Notes: generated by a model not told the origin, from the sequence alone. A DNA stretch of 64,000 nucleotides from Endozoicomonas sp. SCSIO W0465 (GCF_023716865.1 NZ_CP092417.1:3822001-3886000); one strand, 5' to 3'. Positions 53,055 to 62,720 are shown, numbered from the stretch's first letter. Translations and numbers: made by a program.

Positions 53055-53195
53055 AGCTCCTGACTTCTGTTCACTGGATTAACCGGCGTGAAGGTATTGT
53101 TGACTCGCTGGATGTTATGCCGCGCATCCAGAACTGGTCAACACGTAAAGGGCAAATGTTTATATTGAGGTGGTGCTGACGCATCTGGGTAATAA
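53055..53195 (+). pseudogene. Remnant of a second darG 3' end
   Basis: It matches the last ~145 bp of darG (48480-48626) with many substitutions and one ~10-bp deletion (shared GCGCATCCAGAACTGGTC, GTAAAGGGCA, TATTGAGGTGGTG). No frame is kept. It directly follows the left-end repeat, so everything between a left end and darG was deleted from this second island. 53196-53300 holds nothing else recognisable. Confidence 0.82.
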
Positions 53196-53300
53196 GTATT
53201 TGCACTTAAGATGTCGTGCTTATCTGTCTTTTCGCAGGTATGATTGCAAAGCACATACAAGGCAGACTAAATACAAAAACACTAACAATAAGGAAACAGA

Positions 53301-53924
53301 ATGAGAAAAAAGCCTCTTCTCATGCTCACCACTGTAGCATCACTGGTTACTTCAACTTTGGTAAACGCCGGGGACAATTACCACTATTCCCATATCACTG
53401 TCGGGGCTGGACTTGGGAATTCTGAAATTGATGAGCTCTCCATTGATGAAACCAGCTGGTTTGTTCAAGGGGCTTATGAATTTGATGCCCTACCGCTTAT
53501 CCTTGAAGCGGGTTATGCCTACTCTTCAGTAAATAATGATGAATTAGTCAGTGATGCCAGCCTTGATGGACACAGCTATTTTGTCGGCAGCAAATTCGTT
53601 ATCTCGCCAACTGAGCGTCTTGATATTCTGCCCGGCATCGCTGTTGGCAGAACAGATTCGTCTGCAACCCTGGGTTCTGGCGAAGTTAAAACCGAGATCA
53701 CCTTCTATAGCGCGTCACTCGATGTGCGATTCCAACTTGAGCGGGACCTTTGGCTGACAACAGGCTATGCATATCAGGATTACGATGAAAAACTACTTGA
53801 TAAGAGCAATGTCTTTAACATCGGTGCCGAATATGTAGTGAATGATCACTGGGCATTAGGCTTGGACTATCACACTACTTCAGATAATAACCTCACCCGT
53901 TTATTTGCCAAGGTATTCTATTAA
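53301..53924 (+). CDS. Outer membrane beta-barrel protein
   Basis: This 207-residue protein has a signal peptide (MRKKPLLMLTTVASLVTSTLVNAG) and eight predicted amphipathic strands alternating with short turns and polar loops, ending in a C-terminal Phe-Tyr (KVFY), as required for BAM-dependent assembly. It resembles the small OmpA/Ail-like porin-fold family. The function is unknown. AGGAAAC at 53290 is the ribosome site. A GC hairpin (GCCCGG/CCGGGC) at 53972-53993 lies between it and the convergent tas gene. Confidence 0.82.
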   Translation: MRKKPLLMLTTVASLVTSTLVNAGDNYHYSHITVGAGLGNSEIDELSIDETSWFVQGAYEFDALPLILEAGYAYSSVNNDELVSDASLDGHSYFVGSKFVISPTERLDILPGIAVGRTDSSATLGSGEVKTEITFYSASLDVRFQLERDLWLTTGYAYQDYDEKLLDKSNVFNIGAEYVVNDHWALGLDYHTTSDNNLTRLFAKVFY

Positions 53925-54059
53925 ACAATTAACCGGAGGCTGGTATCAAATCAAAATTTCACCAGCCCGGACTTTATCCCGGGCAGTATCAGCATCATTG
54001 ATTTCCTTATTATTTGCAAAACTGGGCAGACGATACCTTTCCTGTTAAATAATGGTTCT

Positions 54060-55130
54060 TTAGAAAGGTACCGGGTATTGACGGAAGACAGCATTGATCT
54101 CGTCCAGCACCTCTGTTGATAATTTAAGGTGGCAGGCGTCAATATTTTCCTTAAGCTGCGCCAGCGAGCTGGCTCCGATAATCGTTGCAGTAACCCCTTC
54201 TGTTTGATATACCCAGGCCAGTGCCATCTGTGCCAAAGATAGCCCATGGCGCTTTGCAACCGCATGGTAGCCTTCAATCGCCTTATGAGTCATCGGGGTA
54301 TTGCGGAATTGACCATTCCTCTGCTTGACAGACCATCTGGAACCTGCCGGAATCTGGCCATTTCGGTACTTACCAGAAAGTACACCGCCGCCAAGTGGTG
54401 ACCAGGGCAGATAAGCGACATCGTTCAAAACACAGGATTCCAGTAAATAGGGTGAGTCCTTGGCATGGATCAAACTGAACTCGTTCTGAATCGACACCAT
54501 TGTGGGCAGATCATACTTCTCACTCAGCCGCATATATTCACCAAGCCCCCAGGGGGTATCATCTGAGAGGCCACAATAGCGAATCTTGCCAGCGTTAATG
54601 CAATCCTCCAGTCCATGAAGAATATCCAGCATTTCCGCTTCCTGCTGCGTACGATCCACTTGAGTATGGGGAACCATGCCCGGCCAGTGTCTGGCAAAAT
54701 GCGGAGAGATCCGGTTTGGCCAGTGCAGCTGGTAAAGATCAATACAGTCTGTATTCAGACGTTTCAACGAGCCTTCCACGGCCTCTTTGATACGTTTACC
54801 GCTGATTGGACTGCCATTACGTATCCACGGTAGCCCGACACCGGCAATTTTGGTAGCAATGACAACATCATCCCGCTTGCCGGGATTGGCCCGGAGCCAT
54901 TCACCAATAAACCGTTCGGTATCACCACAGGTGTTTTCATTAGGGGGGACCGGATACATCTCGGCTGTATCGATAAAGTTAACCCCCTGATCCAGCGCGT
55001 AGTCAATTTGCTCAAAAGCCTCGCTGAGGGAGTTCTGTTGCCCCCAGGTCATGGATCCCAGGCAGATCTCCGTCACCTGCAGCTCACTGCATCCCAGTTT
55101 GATTTTTTTCACTGACCGACTCCCCGGCAT
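54060..55130 (-). CDS. tas: Aldo/keto reductase, Tas family
   Basis: This 356-residue TIM-barrel reductase has CLGSMTWGQQNSLSEAFEQ, the catalytic FIDTAEMYPVPP (Asp, Tyr), VIATKIAG (Lys) and LYQLHWPNR (His), and a C-terminal NADP-binding GASSLAQLKENIDA. The insertion after PVPPNENTCGDTE is specific to Tas. It is an NADPH-dependent carbonyl reductase of uncertain natural substrate. Confidence 0.92.
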   Translation of the reverse strand: MPGSRSVKKIKLGCSELQVTEICLGSMTWGQQNSLSEAFEQIDYALDQGVNFIDTAEMYPVPPNENTCGDTERFIGEWLRANPGKRDDVVIATKIAGVGLPWIRNGSPISGKRIKEAVEGSLKRLNTDCIDLYQLHWPNRISPHFARHWPGMVPHTQVDRTQQEAEMLDILHGLEDCINAGKIRYCGLSDDTPWGLGEYMRLSEKYDLPTMVSIQNEFSLIHAKDSPYLLESCVLNDVAYLPWSPLGGGVLSGKYRNGQIPAGSRWSVKQRNGQFRNTPMTHKAIEGYHAVAKRHGLSLAQMALAWVYQTEGVTATIIGASSLAQLKENIDACHLKLSTEVLDEINAVFRQYPVPF

Positions 55131-55237
55131 TTTAAGGGTTAACGTGCATTACCAGTAATAGAAAAACACAATCGGGGGAATAATCAAATCAACTCTGTAA
55201 ACTTATCCCCGAACCGGGCCTACGGACAAAGAGCCGG

Positions 55238-55492
55238 TTATTCCTCTGCAATCCGATACAGAAGCTTAATGAAAGCATCTGTACTTTTCTGGCTGGCGGA
55301 TTCAATCCCGAATTTATTATGAAAATAGATGGACAGCTGGCACTCCCGATTGCCCAGAATAACGGTATAGCCGTCATCCAGTGACCTTGCCGTAACGCCT
55401 TCCAGAAGATAGCCCTCAGCGACCTGTTCCCCCTTTTCCAATATTCGGGCAAACGCCAAAAGACACTTTTGAATATCGATATGCTTTTCCAC
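55238..55492 (-). CDS. DUF3081-like small protein
   Basis: This 84-residue protein has the pattern GYLLEGVTARSLDDGYTVILGNRECQLSIYFHNKF, which fits the DUF3081 family of gammaproteobacteria as I recall it. The function is unknown and no membrane segment is seen. It lies 36 bp downstream of the DUF3429 gene on the same strand and is probably cotranscribed. GGAGG precedes the ATG at 55492. Confidence 0.75.
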   Translation of the reverse strand: MEKHIDIQKCLLAFARILEKGEQVAEGYLLEGVTARSLDDGYTVILGNRECQLSIYFHNKFGIESASQKSTDAFIKLLYRIAEE

Positions 55493-55528
55493 TGACTACC
55501 TCCTTCAGGACAATCTATACGCTCTCTC

Positions 55529-56017
55529 TTACGCAATATTCAGAGCAGCATAGAGAAAGCAGTGCAAAATAAACACCACAAGGGTTACCATTGCTCGCAT
55601 GGACAGATAAGACTTTACACGCCCATCGGCCATAGGCCCGGTATAAATGCACTCAATGATCAGTGTTGCCAGATAGCCAATAGCGAGAACCACCAGCATC
55701 TGTTGATTCGCCAGCCCTGCCACAAGCCCGCCGAATACCCACAGCGCAATGACATTACTGGTCAGGAGTTTAATAATGCTTCTGGATCGATTCTCACTGT
55801 AAACCACCTGCCCCCATAAGGATCCGGCCATAAAGCTGCAGATAATGACGGAATAGATAATGAAAAGATGCTCTCCGCTAGTCTCAAACAGCGACTGGCC
55901 CTTGATTGATAGTGACAGCGAAATAATAAAAGGCGTTATCCCAAGCCAGGCAAGCCAGTACATGAGTCGTTGCAAGCGATCCACTGGTTTCTCCTTCTGA
56001 TTATCCTTTTGTCTCAC
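55529..56017 (-). CDS. DUF3429 inner-membrane protein
   Basis: This 162-residue protein has four to five predicted transmembrane segments and the pattern YWLAWLGITPFIISL ... IIYSVIICSFMAGSLWGQV typical of DUF3429 (YbhN/YindG-type small membrane proteins). The function is unknown. It is the first gene of a probable pair with the DUF3081 gene. Confidence 0.8.
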   Translation of the reverse strand: MRQKDNQKEKPVDRLQRLMYWLAWLGITPFIISLSLSIKGQSLFETSGEHLFIIYSVIICSFMAGSLWGQVVYSENRSRSIIKLLTSNVIALWVFGGLVAGLANQQMLVVLAIGYLATLIIECIYTGPMADGRVKSYLSMRAMVTLVVFILHCFLYAALNIA

Positions 56018-56102
56018 CGTTTATATCACCGTTTATATCTCAACAGCGACCCGCTCGTTTCCCGAAGCATTGCCTGATTCCAGGTAATGTAATGATTGAC
56101 AT

Positions 56103-56834
56103 TTATGAAGCAGGAGGTGGGGTTAAATTTAAGTTTTTCATATATTCTTCTACCAGTTGCTCCACTCCAGGTAACTCTTTACAAGTGAGTATCAGTTGAG
56201 TCGCCTGTTTAGACACACTCTCCATGATGAATTGCTTTTTCCACTCAATCTGCCCCAGCAAAAGTGTTAGTTTTTGAACCTCACGTTGCAATTTAGCCCA
56301 CTGTTTTAAAGATAGATCTTGTGACATCAGCTTGAAGGCATATATCATTGGGTGCATTGGATCACTCAGACTGCTTTCACACTTCTCTATCTTTTCAACA
56401 AGAGTGGCCATTTCCTTTTTTTTGTTTTCCAACTCGTTCATTTTTTGCTGTGTTGCCAGCAAGAGCTGAAAATTGGCTTTTTCGATAATTTTGCTCATCT
56501 TGTATCGAAAACAAACCATGTATGCAGCAGCGTTGTTGCTAACGGTAATTGGCTCATTTTTTGCTGATTTCTGAGGCACCACTTCAACATCTGAGTCGGC
56601 AGAAAAGGGCCTTTTACGGGATTTCACTGCATTTCCAGCTGAAGCAGAATCATCATGACCAGTAATATCACGGGAAGAAAGTCTGTGGGCGGTTTCATGG
56701 CACATCAAGTTACTGCTCTTGGGGATATTTTGCTGTGCTTCAGTTGTCTTGGGTAAACAGTTAATGCCATCAACACTGTCCTTGATTAACAGGTTTCTAA
56801 CGTGAGGGGGAACAACATGCAAATTTATCATCAC
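56103..56834 (-). CDS. Unknown coiled-coil protein with a nuclear-signal-like basic cluster
   Basis: This 243-residue protein has no family I recognise. The N-terminal third is polar and probably disordered, and contains KSRKRP (71-76) and a second basic patch QKSAK about 12 residues later, a bipartite nuclear-localisation-like arrangement. Residues ~105-165 and 175-215 are helical with heptad leucines (KMNELENKKKEMATLVEKIE). There is no signal peptide or membrane segment. An effector acting in a host nucleus is a speculative reading. Confidence 0.55.
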   Translation of the reverse strand: MMINLHVVPPHVRNLLIKDSVDGINCLPKTTEAQQNIPKSSNLMCHETAHRLSSRDITGHDDSASAGNAVKSRKRPFSADSDVEVVPQKSAKNEPITVSNNAAAYMVCFRYKMSKIIEKANFQLLLATQQKMNELENKKKEMATLVEKIEKCESSLSDPMHPMIYAFKLMSQDLSLKQWAKLQREVQKLTLLLGQIEWKKQFIMESVSKQATQLILTCKELPGVEQLVEEYMKNLNLTPPPAS

Positions 56835-56957
56835 TGCCAGCCTCCTGGTTCACCCTTCTACAGCCATTTTTCAAATTATCAGCGTTCCGGGCAGTTATTT
56901 AATTGGTCCCTGATGGTTAAAACCCTAACCACTCGACTCCAGACAATCACTAACTAG

Positions 56958-58671
56958 GAGGCTGTCCGAGAACTAGCTATTGAAAAAACGAAAGCTTCAG
57001 CATTTTCTTGGCTGATCAAATATTGACCTAAATTTAGCCTGTTTTGGGGTAAAAATTGCGTTTTTTACCCTTTTGCTTGCCTTTATGCTGCCATTTTAAG
57101 CCTTTTTGCTTCTTCAAGACGGATTGATCCCGTTGAAACCGATTTGACAATTTTTTTGAAATTATAAGCACTGCAGACCAGTGAAAATTCTCCAGCCACT
57201 TTTTCCTTACCCCGGACACTGAACCCTCTGAATCCTGAGTTCTTGATTTGGCCAAAAGGCGGTTCCGCAATCACCTTGCGACGCTCATAAACCGCTTTGG
57301 CCTCTTTGGTTTCCATTTTGCGGTTCATCGCCTGGCGTATGGCTTCGTGGCGGTCTGTGCGAATCACTTTCCCCGGGTCTTTGTTGTCACCACTGCACCT
57401 TTTACGTAACGGGCAATCCCGGCAGATATCTTTACTGACGCGGTAGCTTTTGTGTTTTGCTTTGCTAGCCGTGTTATAAATCAGCTTCTCACCGGCAGGG
57501 CAGGTAAAGCTGTCGTCTGCTTCATGGTAAATAAAATCCGCTTTGACAAACTTTCTGTCAGAGTCTTCCAGTCCCTCTGTTGCAGGCTTCTCCTGTCGAT
57601 CCGTAGCCATGTAAGCGTCAATGTTCGCATCATCAAACGCTTGCAGGTTGGGCCCTGAGTAATAGCCATTATCCTCACTCATTTTGCCAATGGACGCGTT
57701 ATCTGTTGCTTCTGCAATGGCTTCAAGTGCAGGCTTTACTTCCTGCTTGTCATTGGCATGCTGGCTGATGTGCTGGCCAACAATGATACCATTATCGCTG
57801 TCGACGCTGATCTGGGCGTTATAACTGTACTGATAGCCACTGCCTTTTTTACCCATGATCCTGGCATCATGATCAGCAAAGCTGATTTGCTTTTTGTCGT
57901 CTATCGGCTTATCGGGATTCAGGGCCTGTTCCCGTTCTTCAAGCGCTTTTTTGGCCTCCTGGATTTTCTCTAACCGTTCCTGCTTGAATTGCAAGTCTTC
58001 AGGAATGCTGTAGCCAGTCTCCTGCTGATAAGCATCGTCCTCTTCACTGTCACTGGTTTCGGCTTTTTTAATCAGGGCCTCAACTTCAGCCATTAATTCA
58101 GCTTCTTTGGCCTTAAGTCGTGCGTAGCTCATGGCCTTATGCTTTGATGAGTCGGCTTTGAATTTGGAACCATCAAGAGCGATGTGGCCCAGCGAGGCCA
58201 TCTGTAGTTCCCGGGCGAGCAGCACGCTCTGTTTGAAACTGCTTTTAAAAAAGGTGGCCTGGTTTTTACGAAAGTCACTGAGCACCCGGAAATTTGGGCA
58301 GTGCTGTTTGGCGATATACATGAAAGCCAAGTCCTGATTGCAGCGCCGTTCAATCTCCCTGGAGCTGAACACACCATGGCTATAGGCATAGATCAGGATC
58401 GATATAATCAGTCGTGGGTGGTAGGCATTCTGGCCAAGATGGTGATACTGCTTTTCCACTTCAGAGGTGTCGATATGCTTGAAGATATCTTCAAAAACGA
58501 AGCAATCATGATCTGGTGGCAGCAGGTCGAAGATGTTCGATGGGAACATCAGGTGCTGGTCAAAATCAGCAGGGTTATCTTTGAATTTGATTGATGACAT
58601 CCGTTTCGGCAACAACAAAGTGGGCAGAAGATGCCTGATTATACTTAATCAGGCTATTCTCGGACAGCCTC
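56958..58671 (-). mobile_element. IS1182-family element, inserted at CTAG
   Basis: The inverted ends GAGGCTGTCCGAGAA / TTCTCGGACAGCCTC are flanked on both sides by CTAG (56954-56957, 58672-58675), the palindromic 4-bp target typical of IS1182. It sits exactly against the left terminus of the next element (58673 on), whose end supplies part of the CTAG. Confidence 0.92.
57083..58618 (-). CDS. IS1182-family transposase
   Basis: This 511-residue protein begins near residue 25 with NIFDLLPPDHDCFVFEDIF and has ALDGSKFKADSSKHKAMSY (first Asp), MSEDNGYYSGPNL (second Asp), a zinc-like CPAGE...CRDCPLRKRCSGDNKD cluster and VIAEPPFGQIKNSGFRGFSVRG (Glu region), all standard for IS1182. A charged coiled coil lies at ~185-245. 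It appears intact. Confidence 0.92.
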   Translation of the reverse strand: MLLPKRMSSIKFKDNPADFDQHLMFPSNIFDLLPPDHDCFVFEDIFKHIDTSEVEKQYHHLGQNAYHPRLIISILIYAYSHGVFSSREIERRCNQDLAFMYIAKQHCPNFRVLSDFRKNQATFFKSSFKQSVLLARELQMASLGHIALDGSKFKADSSKHKAMSYARLKAKEAELMAEVEALIKKAETSDSEEDDAYQQETGYSIPEDLQFKQERLEKIQEAKKALEEREQALNPDKPIDDKKQISFADHDARIMGKKGSGYQYSYNAQISVDSDNGIIVGQHISQHANDKQEVKPALEAIAEATDNASIGKMSEDNGYYSGPNLQAFDDANIDAYMATDRQEKPATEGLEDSDRKFVKADFIYHEADDSFTCPAGEKLIYNTASKAKHKSYRVSKDICRDCPLRKRCSGDNKDPGKVIRTDRHEAIRQAMNRKMETKEAKAVYERRKVIAEPPFGQIKNSGFRGFSVRGKEKVAGEFSLVCSAYNFKKIVKSVSTGSIRLEEAKRLKMAA

Positions 58672-58811
58672 CTAGTTCTCGTCCAAAAACACAACCAATT
58701 GAAAACTGTAGATTTTATCCTGAAAAATTAAGTGGAGCCCTACTGCTATCTGGCGACTAAACTTCCCAAGAGCAAGAAACATAAGGGATTGCCAAAAACA
58801 GAGGACTCCAA

Positions 58812-59323
58812 ATGCGCAAAAAACGCAACCCGCAGTGTAGTATGGAACTCCATTACGTACCTCATGAAATCTGCTCCCAGCTTTCCGGTATCTCGCAATG
58901 GCTTGACGCCCATCCACAGTTCAATGACTGGATTTATGAGGACTTAAGTTCTGGTGATAAACAGAACACTGGGCGGAACGGACTATCAGCAGAATCCGTT
59001 CTTCGTGCGGCACTCCTGAAACAGTATTTGAATTGTGATTATGACTACTTGTCGTTTGTTTTGATGGACTCCATGCTCTTTCGAGACTTTTGTCGCCTCG
59101 AACCAAACCAGCGCCCCAGTCGCTCCAGTTTGCATGGGCTCATCAGCCTTCTTACTGCATCTACATGGGAACGGATTAATAACTGTCAGCTAATGACCGC
59201 TAAAGATCAGGGTATTGAAAAAGGGCGCACTGTGGCTATTGACAGCACAGTCACCGAATCGGATATCAAACCTCCTTGCGACAGTGATCTTTTAAATCCC
59301 GGAAGGTACTTATCGAAGCTACT
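58812..59323 (+). pseudogene. ISNCY-like transposase, N-terminal fragment
   Basis: About 170 residues with the DNA-binding region (GRNGLSAESVLRAALLKQY..., FRDFCRLEPNQRPSRSSL) and VAIDSTVTESDIKPP (first catalytic Asp). The frame ends in the IS701 insertion. Just before the junction the frame seems to be out of phase with the C-terminal part, so an extra small indel is likely. Confidence 0.8.
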
Positions 59324-60435
59324 TAGGACTTACGCATTGATGACACCGATAAATTTTGGTAGGAGGTGATCCTTCCCCTTTGCAAAACTCTCAATGAAAG
59401 CGCCTATTGTCTCTTTAAACAGCCCCCGTTGGTGCTGATAAATATTCGTAAACTCCTGCTCTATCTGCATTTTCTGGAGATAAACAAAAGCTAAAATTGC
59501 AGCAAATATATGGTTTCTGACGGGTCGTTCGCTGCGAACCTGAAAGTGCTCAATATGGCAAACCTGCTTGATCGCCCTGTGAAACTGTTCGATCTGCCAG
59601 TGCTGGTCATGGATCTGCTTGAAGTCATTGCGTTCAAAAGGGACTTCCTCTGGCAAGTAAACCACGTAGTGGCGACGCTGGTCTTTTAGCATCGTCCTGA
59701 ACAACCGGATCTTACCGAAGTCTTTGAGCCATACATCCAGACCATTGTCGGGGATGTCGAGGTGTTGAACCTGCTGCCATTTACCTTTTTCCAGTGATAC
59801 TGTCCTGTTTTTCTCAACGGCAAACATAAACCCAGTCTGATGGTTTTTAATCGTCTTCAGGTTAGTCGTGCAGCTGTACCAGGAGTCACCGGTAACGAAC
59901 GCTGGCTTCAGCCCCCATACCAGCACTTCAATCAACATTTCACGGAAGTAGTCGTTTTTTGTCTTGTCTTCCGATTTGTCGTATATCCTGTAATTCACCG
60001 GCATATGGCGCCCGGATACGTCGGTGTAATAAAGGGTGATGAGGTTAACTCCCTTAACCACTCGGTGATGTTTACCCGACCAAAAGTGGCCAACCAGTGC
60101 CACGGAGTAGCTATAAGGTTTGTCGAGCACGCTGTCATCAACGCTCAGGGTGCCGCCAATAGGGTTTAAACTTTTGACTGCTTCATCGTACATATCTTTG
60201 GGCTGATAGTTTTCACGCTTAAGAAAGCGGTTTGCGCTATCGTGAGAAAAGTCGGTAACCTCGGCCAGTCTTGTGCATGTTGATGATTTTGGCTCACTAA
60301 TCAAAAAGCCAATGTATTTTGCAAGAGTGCATCGTGCAGTGGTCGGTCGAGTGGTAGTTCTCACTTTCATCCCTGAAGACATCTGTTTTTTGGCATTATC
60401 AAATTTTAGAGCCTGTTGTCAATGCGTAAGTCCTA
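59324..60435 (-). mobile_element. IS701-like element (1.1 kb) inside the ISNCY-like element
   Basis: The inverted ends TAGGACTTACGCATTGA and its complement TCAATGCGTAAGTCCTA are flanked by CTACT on both sides (59319-59323, 60436-60440), a 5-bp target duplication. It is near the smallest size that can hold its single transposase gene. Confidence 0.85.
59330..60382 (-). CDS. IS701-like DDE transposase
   Basis: This 350-residue protein has TLSVDDSVLDKPYS (first Asp), AFVTGDSWYSC (second Asp) and QHWQIEQFHRAIKQVC (Glu in an H-x3-E-x6-K arrangement related to YREK). LRTTTRPTTARCTLAKYI near the N-terminus is the DNA-binding region. It belongs to the IS701/IS4 group by eye. It appears intact and ends close to the IS terminus. 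Confidence 0.82.
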   Translation of the reverse strand: MSSGMKVRTTTRPTTARCTLAKYIGFLISEPKSSTCTRLAEVTDFSHDSANRFLKRENYQPKDMYDEAVKSLNPIGGTLSVDDSVLDKPYSYSVALVGHFWSGKHHRVVKGVNLITLYYTDVSGRHMPVNYRIYDKSEDKTKNDYFREMLIEVLVWGLKPAFVTGDSWYSCTTNLKTIKNHQTGFMFAVEKNRTVSLEKGKWQQVQHLDIPDNGLDVWLKDFGKIRLFRTMLKDQRRHYVVYLPEEVPFERNDFKQIHDQHWQIEQFHRAIKQVCHIEHFQVRSERPVRNHIFAAILAFVYLQKMQIEQEFTNIYQHQRGLFKETIGAFIESFAKGKDHLLPKFIGVINA

Positions 60436-61112
60436 CTACTGTCACGCTAGCAAACGCCCGTCAGCAGGGGCAGTGTCTCCTGGCTGATGATGCCGACAAG
60501 TGGCAGGCCGATGTGGATCACCTGTTACCCCTGGTGGATGCAATAGTCTCCCAGACAGAGCGCAGGGTCTTTAAGGGTGAAAAGGTGCCAGCCCAGGAAA
60601 AAGTGGTTAGCCTGTATGAACCCCATACGGATATCATCGTAAAAGACAGGCGGCAAGTACAGTATGGCCATAAACTGAACCTGGTTCAGGGAAAAAGTCG
60701 ATTGATCCTGGACCTGGTTATTGAGGAAGGTAACCCAGCGGATTCGGACCAATTCATTCCGATGATGGAAAGACAAAAAGAAATTTATGGTCGTGTACCT
60801 CGCCAGACAAGCGGTGACGGCGGATACGCGTGTCGCGCTAATTTGGAAAAAGCCAAGGCCATGGGAATCAGCGATGTAGCTTTTAATAAGAAGCGCGGAC
60901 TTGAAGTCGAAGAGATGACTAAAAGTCAGTATGTGTATAAAACGCTCTTTCGCTTCCGGGCAGGTATTGAAGCGGGAATTTCGTGGCTAAAGAGATGTTT
61001 TGGGCTATCACGTTGCCACTGCAAGGGTTCTGAGCGTTTTGATTCTCATTGCTGGTTATCGGTGGTCTGTTACAACCTGGTGATTCTGGCCAGACACCCG
61101 GCACCATCCTGA
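60436..61112 (+). pseudogene. ISNCY-like transposase, C-terminal fragment
   Basis: It continues the fragment at 58812: KDRRQVQYGHKLNLVQGKSRLI, TSGDGGYACRANLEKAKAMG (second Asp), and FRAGIEAGISWLKRCFGLSRC (Glu region). It lacks the N-terminal part. The open frame extends upstream into the IS701 DNA from 60273, which is not native. Confidence 0.82.
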
Positions 61113-61390
61113 TAGCCACCTCCACGCTACATGAAAGTACCTTTCCAGCATGGTGGGAGGATGTTTTCTGCCTGCTTTTCGCGTTTTTCTCCAATATCCG
61201 TCCCAGATTAGAGAAAAAAAGGGAAGAGTTTTTGCAGCTCTCTGGAATTTCAGGAAATATCAAAACGAACGTACAATCTAATTATGATTGCCTGATGCGT
61301 TTTTGGACGAGAACTAACTACTTTGTCAATTGCTCTAACTCATCAGTTTGATATGTCGCTACCAAGTCGCCGTTTTATTTTGATCATCCC

Positions 61391-61660
61391 TTAGCATTTT
61401 TGCTTATGCACCAAATTCATCAAGATTGTTTTATAGGTGGCTCTGGATTTCGCCAGTGCAGTTAGAAGAGTTCTGACCACTGTTTTTGCCTCGCTAAACG
61501 ACATCTCAATTTCAGTGTTTCCTGTAAGGCAGTCCACTGGTAATTCGCGATCATTATTAAGTCGGCTTATGTCACAATCGTAAGGTTTCGGTGAACCCAT
61601 ATAGAGTTCCCATTTTTCAAGGGTTGTAGCGATATGGTCATGTCGTACTAAAAATAACAT
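61391..61660 (-). CDS. Hypothetical small protein, 89 aa (weak)
   Basis: An ORF of ordinary composition in an 800-bp gap (61316-62123). No family is recognised, no strong ribosome site is seen, and no membrane segment is present. It may be a chance ORF. Listed because nothing else is encoded there. Confidence 0.25.
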   Translation of the reverse strand: MLFLVRHDHIATTLEKWELYMGSPKPYDCDISRLNNDRELPVDCLTGNTEIEMSFSEAKTVVRTLLTALAKSRATYKTILMNLVHKQKC

Positions 61661-61714
61661 TCCTTGATTCCCAAGGGTTTGCGAGCGCCACCAATGGGTT
61701 TACCGAAACCTTAC
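61580..61714. repeat. Inverted repeat with 20-bp arms
   Basis: The arms 61580-61599 (GTAAGGTTTCGGTGAACCCA) and 61695-61714 (its near-exact complement) are 95 bp apart, with CACAATC just outside each. It could be a decayed MITE or palindromic repeat. The rest of the gap to 62123 shows nothing recognisable. Confidence 0.6.
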
Positions 61715-62123
61715 TCACAATCTACCTCTATATTCCACACTTCAGGGTTGATGTGGCCCGGGTGGATGCTGGGGATTACTTCAATCACAGGCTACTTATA
61801 GCAACTTTTACCAGTAACGGTTAGCCAAAAATCCCCACAATCAAAAAATGATGGTTATCAGGCCCTCAAATTCTGTACGAACAGTCAGATAAACTGGATC
61901 AGGCCATATTATGACTCCGGGTTTATTATGACTGACTGAATGTGTTAGCCTGAAATGGTAAAACAGAGTAATAGAGCCGATAAAATGATTAACCAAACGA
62001 CTATTATGGTCGGAGTGGCCTACCCGGTTAAAGAGAACTCTGCTCAGCAAATGTGTTGATCGTGAGTGGGAGTGGCCCTACAGGTTGACCTTTGTCAGGG
62101 ATTGATAAACGGGAGCCTCTGTC

Positions 62124-62720
62124 GTGTATATTCTTCGGTTGAATACTGCCGGCCAGCCTGTTGAGTGGCTTACCTGGCAGGAAACAGTATGCCTCTACTC
62201 AAGAGAATTGGTTCGCTGGAGTCTGGGAGACATTATTTACCGAATCCATGGCGGCTATAACCGATGGCTTGAAGATCGAACCATTATCGAACTTCCCAGT
62301 ATTGTTGCCTGTGGTGGTAAACGCCTTTTCCCCTACCGAAACAACCCGGCCCTTACCAATTACTCACTGTTTGAAAGAGACAATTACCGGTGCATGTATT
62401 GTGGCCACTTCTTCAAAAGAAAAGGATTGACCCGCGATCATATACTGCCAAAATCCAGGGGAGGCATGGATGACTGGATGAACGTTGTAGCTGCCTGCCG
62501 ACGCTGTAATCAGTTTAAAGGTGACAAACTGCTGGAAAACACTGGAATGTCACTGATCGCCCTGCCCTATCGCCCCAATACTGCCGAGTACCTTGCACTG
62601 GTAAACAGTCAGCGAATCCTGTCGGATCAGGCTGAATACCTCAAAACCCAGTTTTCCAAAAACTGTCGATGGCAAAGCCGTAACCACAATAAACCATCCG
62701 GAATACTACAACCCCTTTAA
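62124..62720 (+). CDS. HNH endonuclease domain protein
   Basis: This 198-residue protein starts at GTG 62124. The HNH module is at residues ~85-140: RDNYRCMYCGHFFKRKGLTRDHILPKSRGGMDDWMNVVAACRRCNQFKGD, with two CxxC pairs for zinc and the D-H...N...H-like catalytic set. The N-terminal ~80 residues are typical of the widespread RNA/DNA-repair-like HNH family in gammaproteobacteria. It is chromosomal in character and precedes tusE. Confidence 0.85.
   Translation: MYILRLNTAGQPVEWLTWQETVCLYSRELVRWSLGDIIYRIHGGYNRWLEDRTIIELPSIVACGGKRLFPYRNNPALTNYSLFERDNYRCMYCGHFFKRKGLTRDHILPKSRGGMDDWMNVVAACRRCNQFKGDKLLENTGMSLIALPYRPNTAEYLALVNSQRILSDQAEYLKTQFSKNCRWQSRNHNKPSGILQPL

Larger units (their letters stand above)
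58673..61315 (+). mobile_element. ISNCY-like element interrupted by an IS701-like element
   Basis: The inverted ends TAGTTCTCGTCCAAAAAC and its complement (GTTTTTGGACGAGAACTA) bound the element. Its transposase is split at 59323/60436. No target duplication is clear because IS1182 occupies the left junction. The family assignment (ISNCY) is tentative. Confidence 0.75.
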
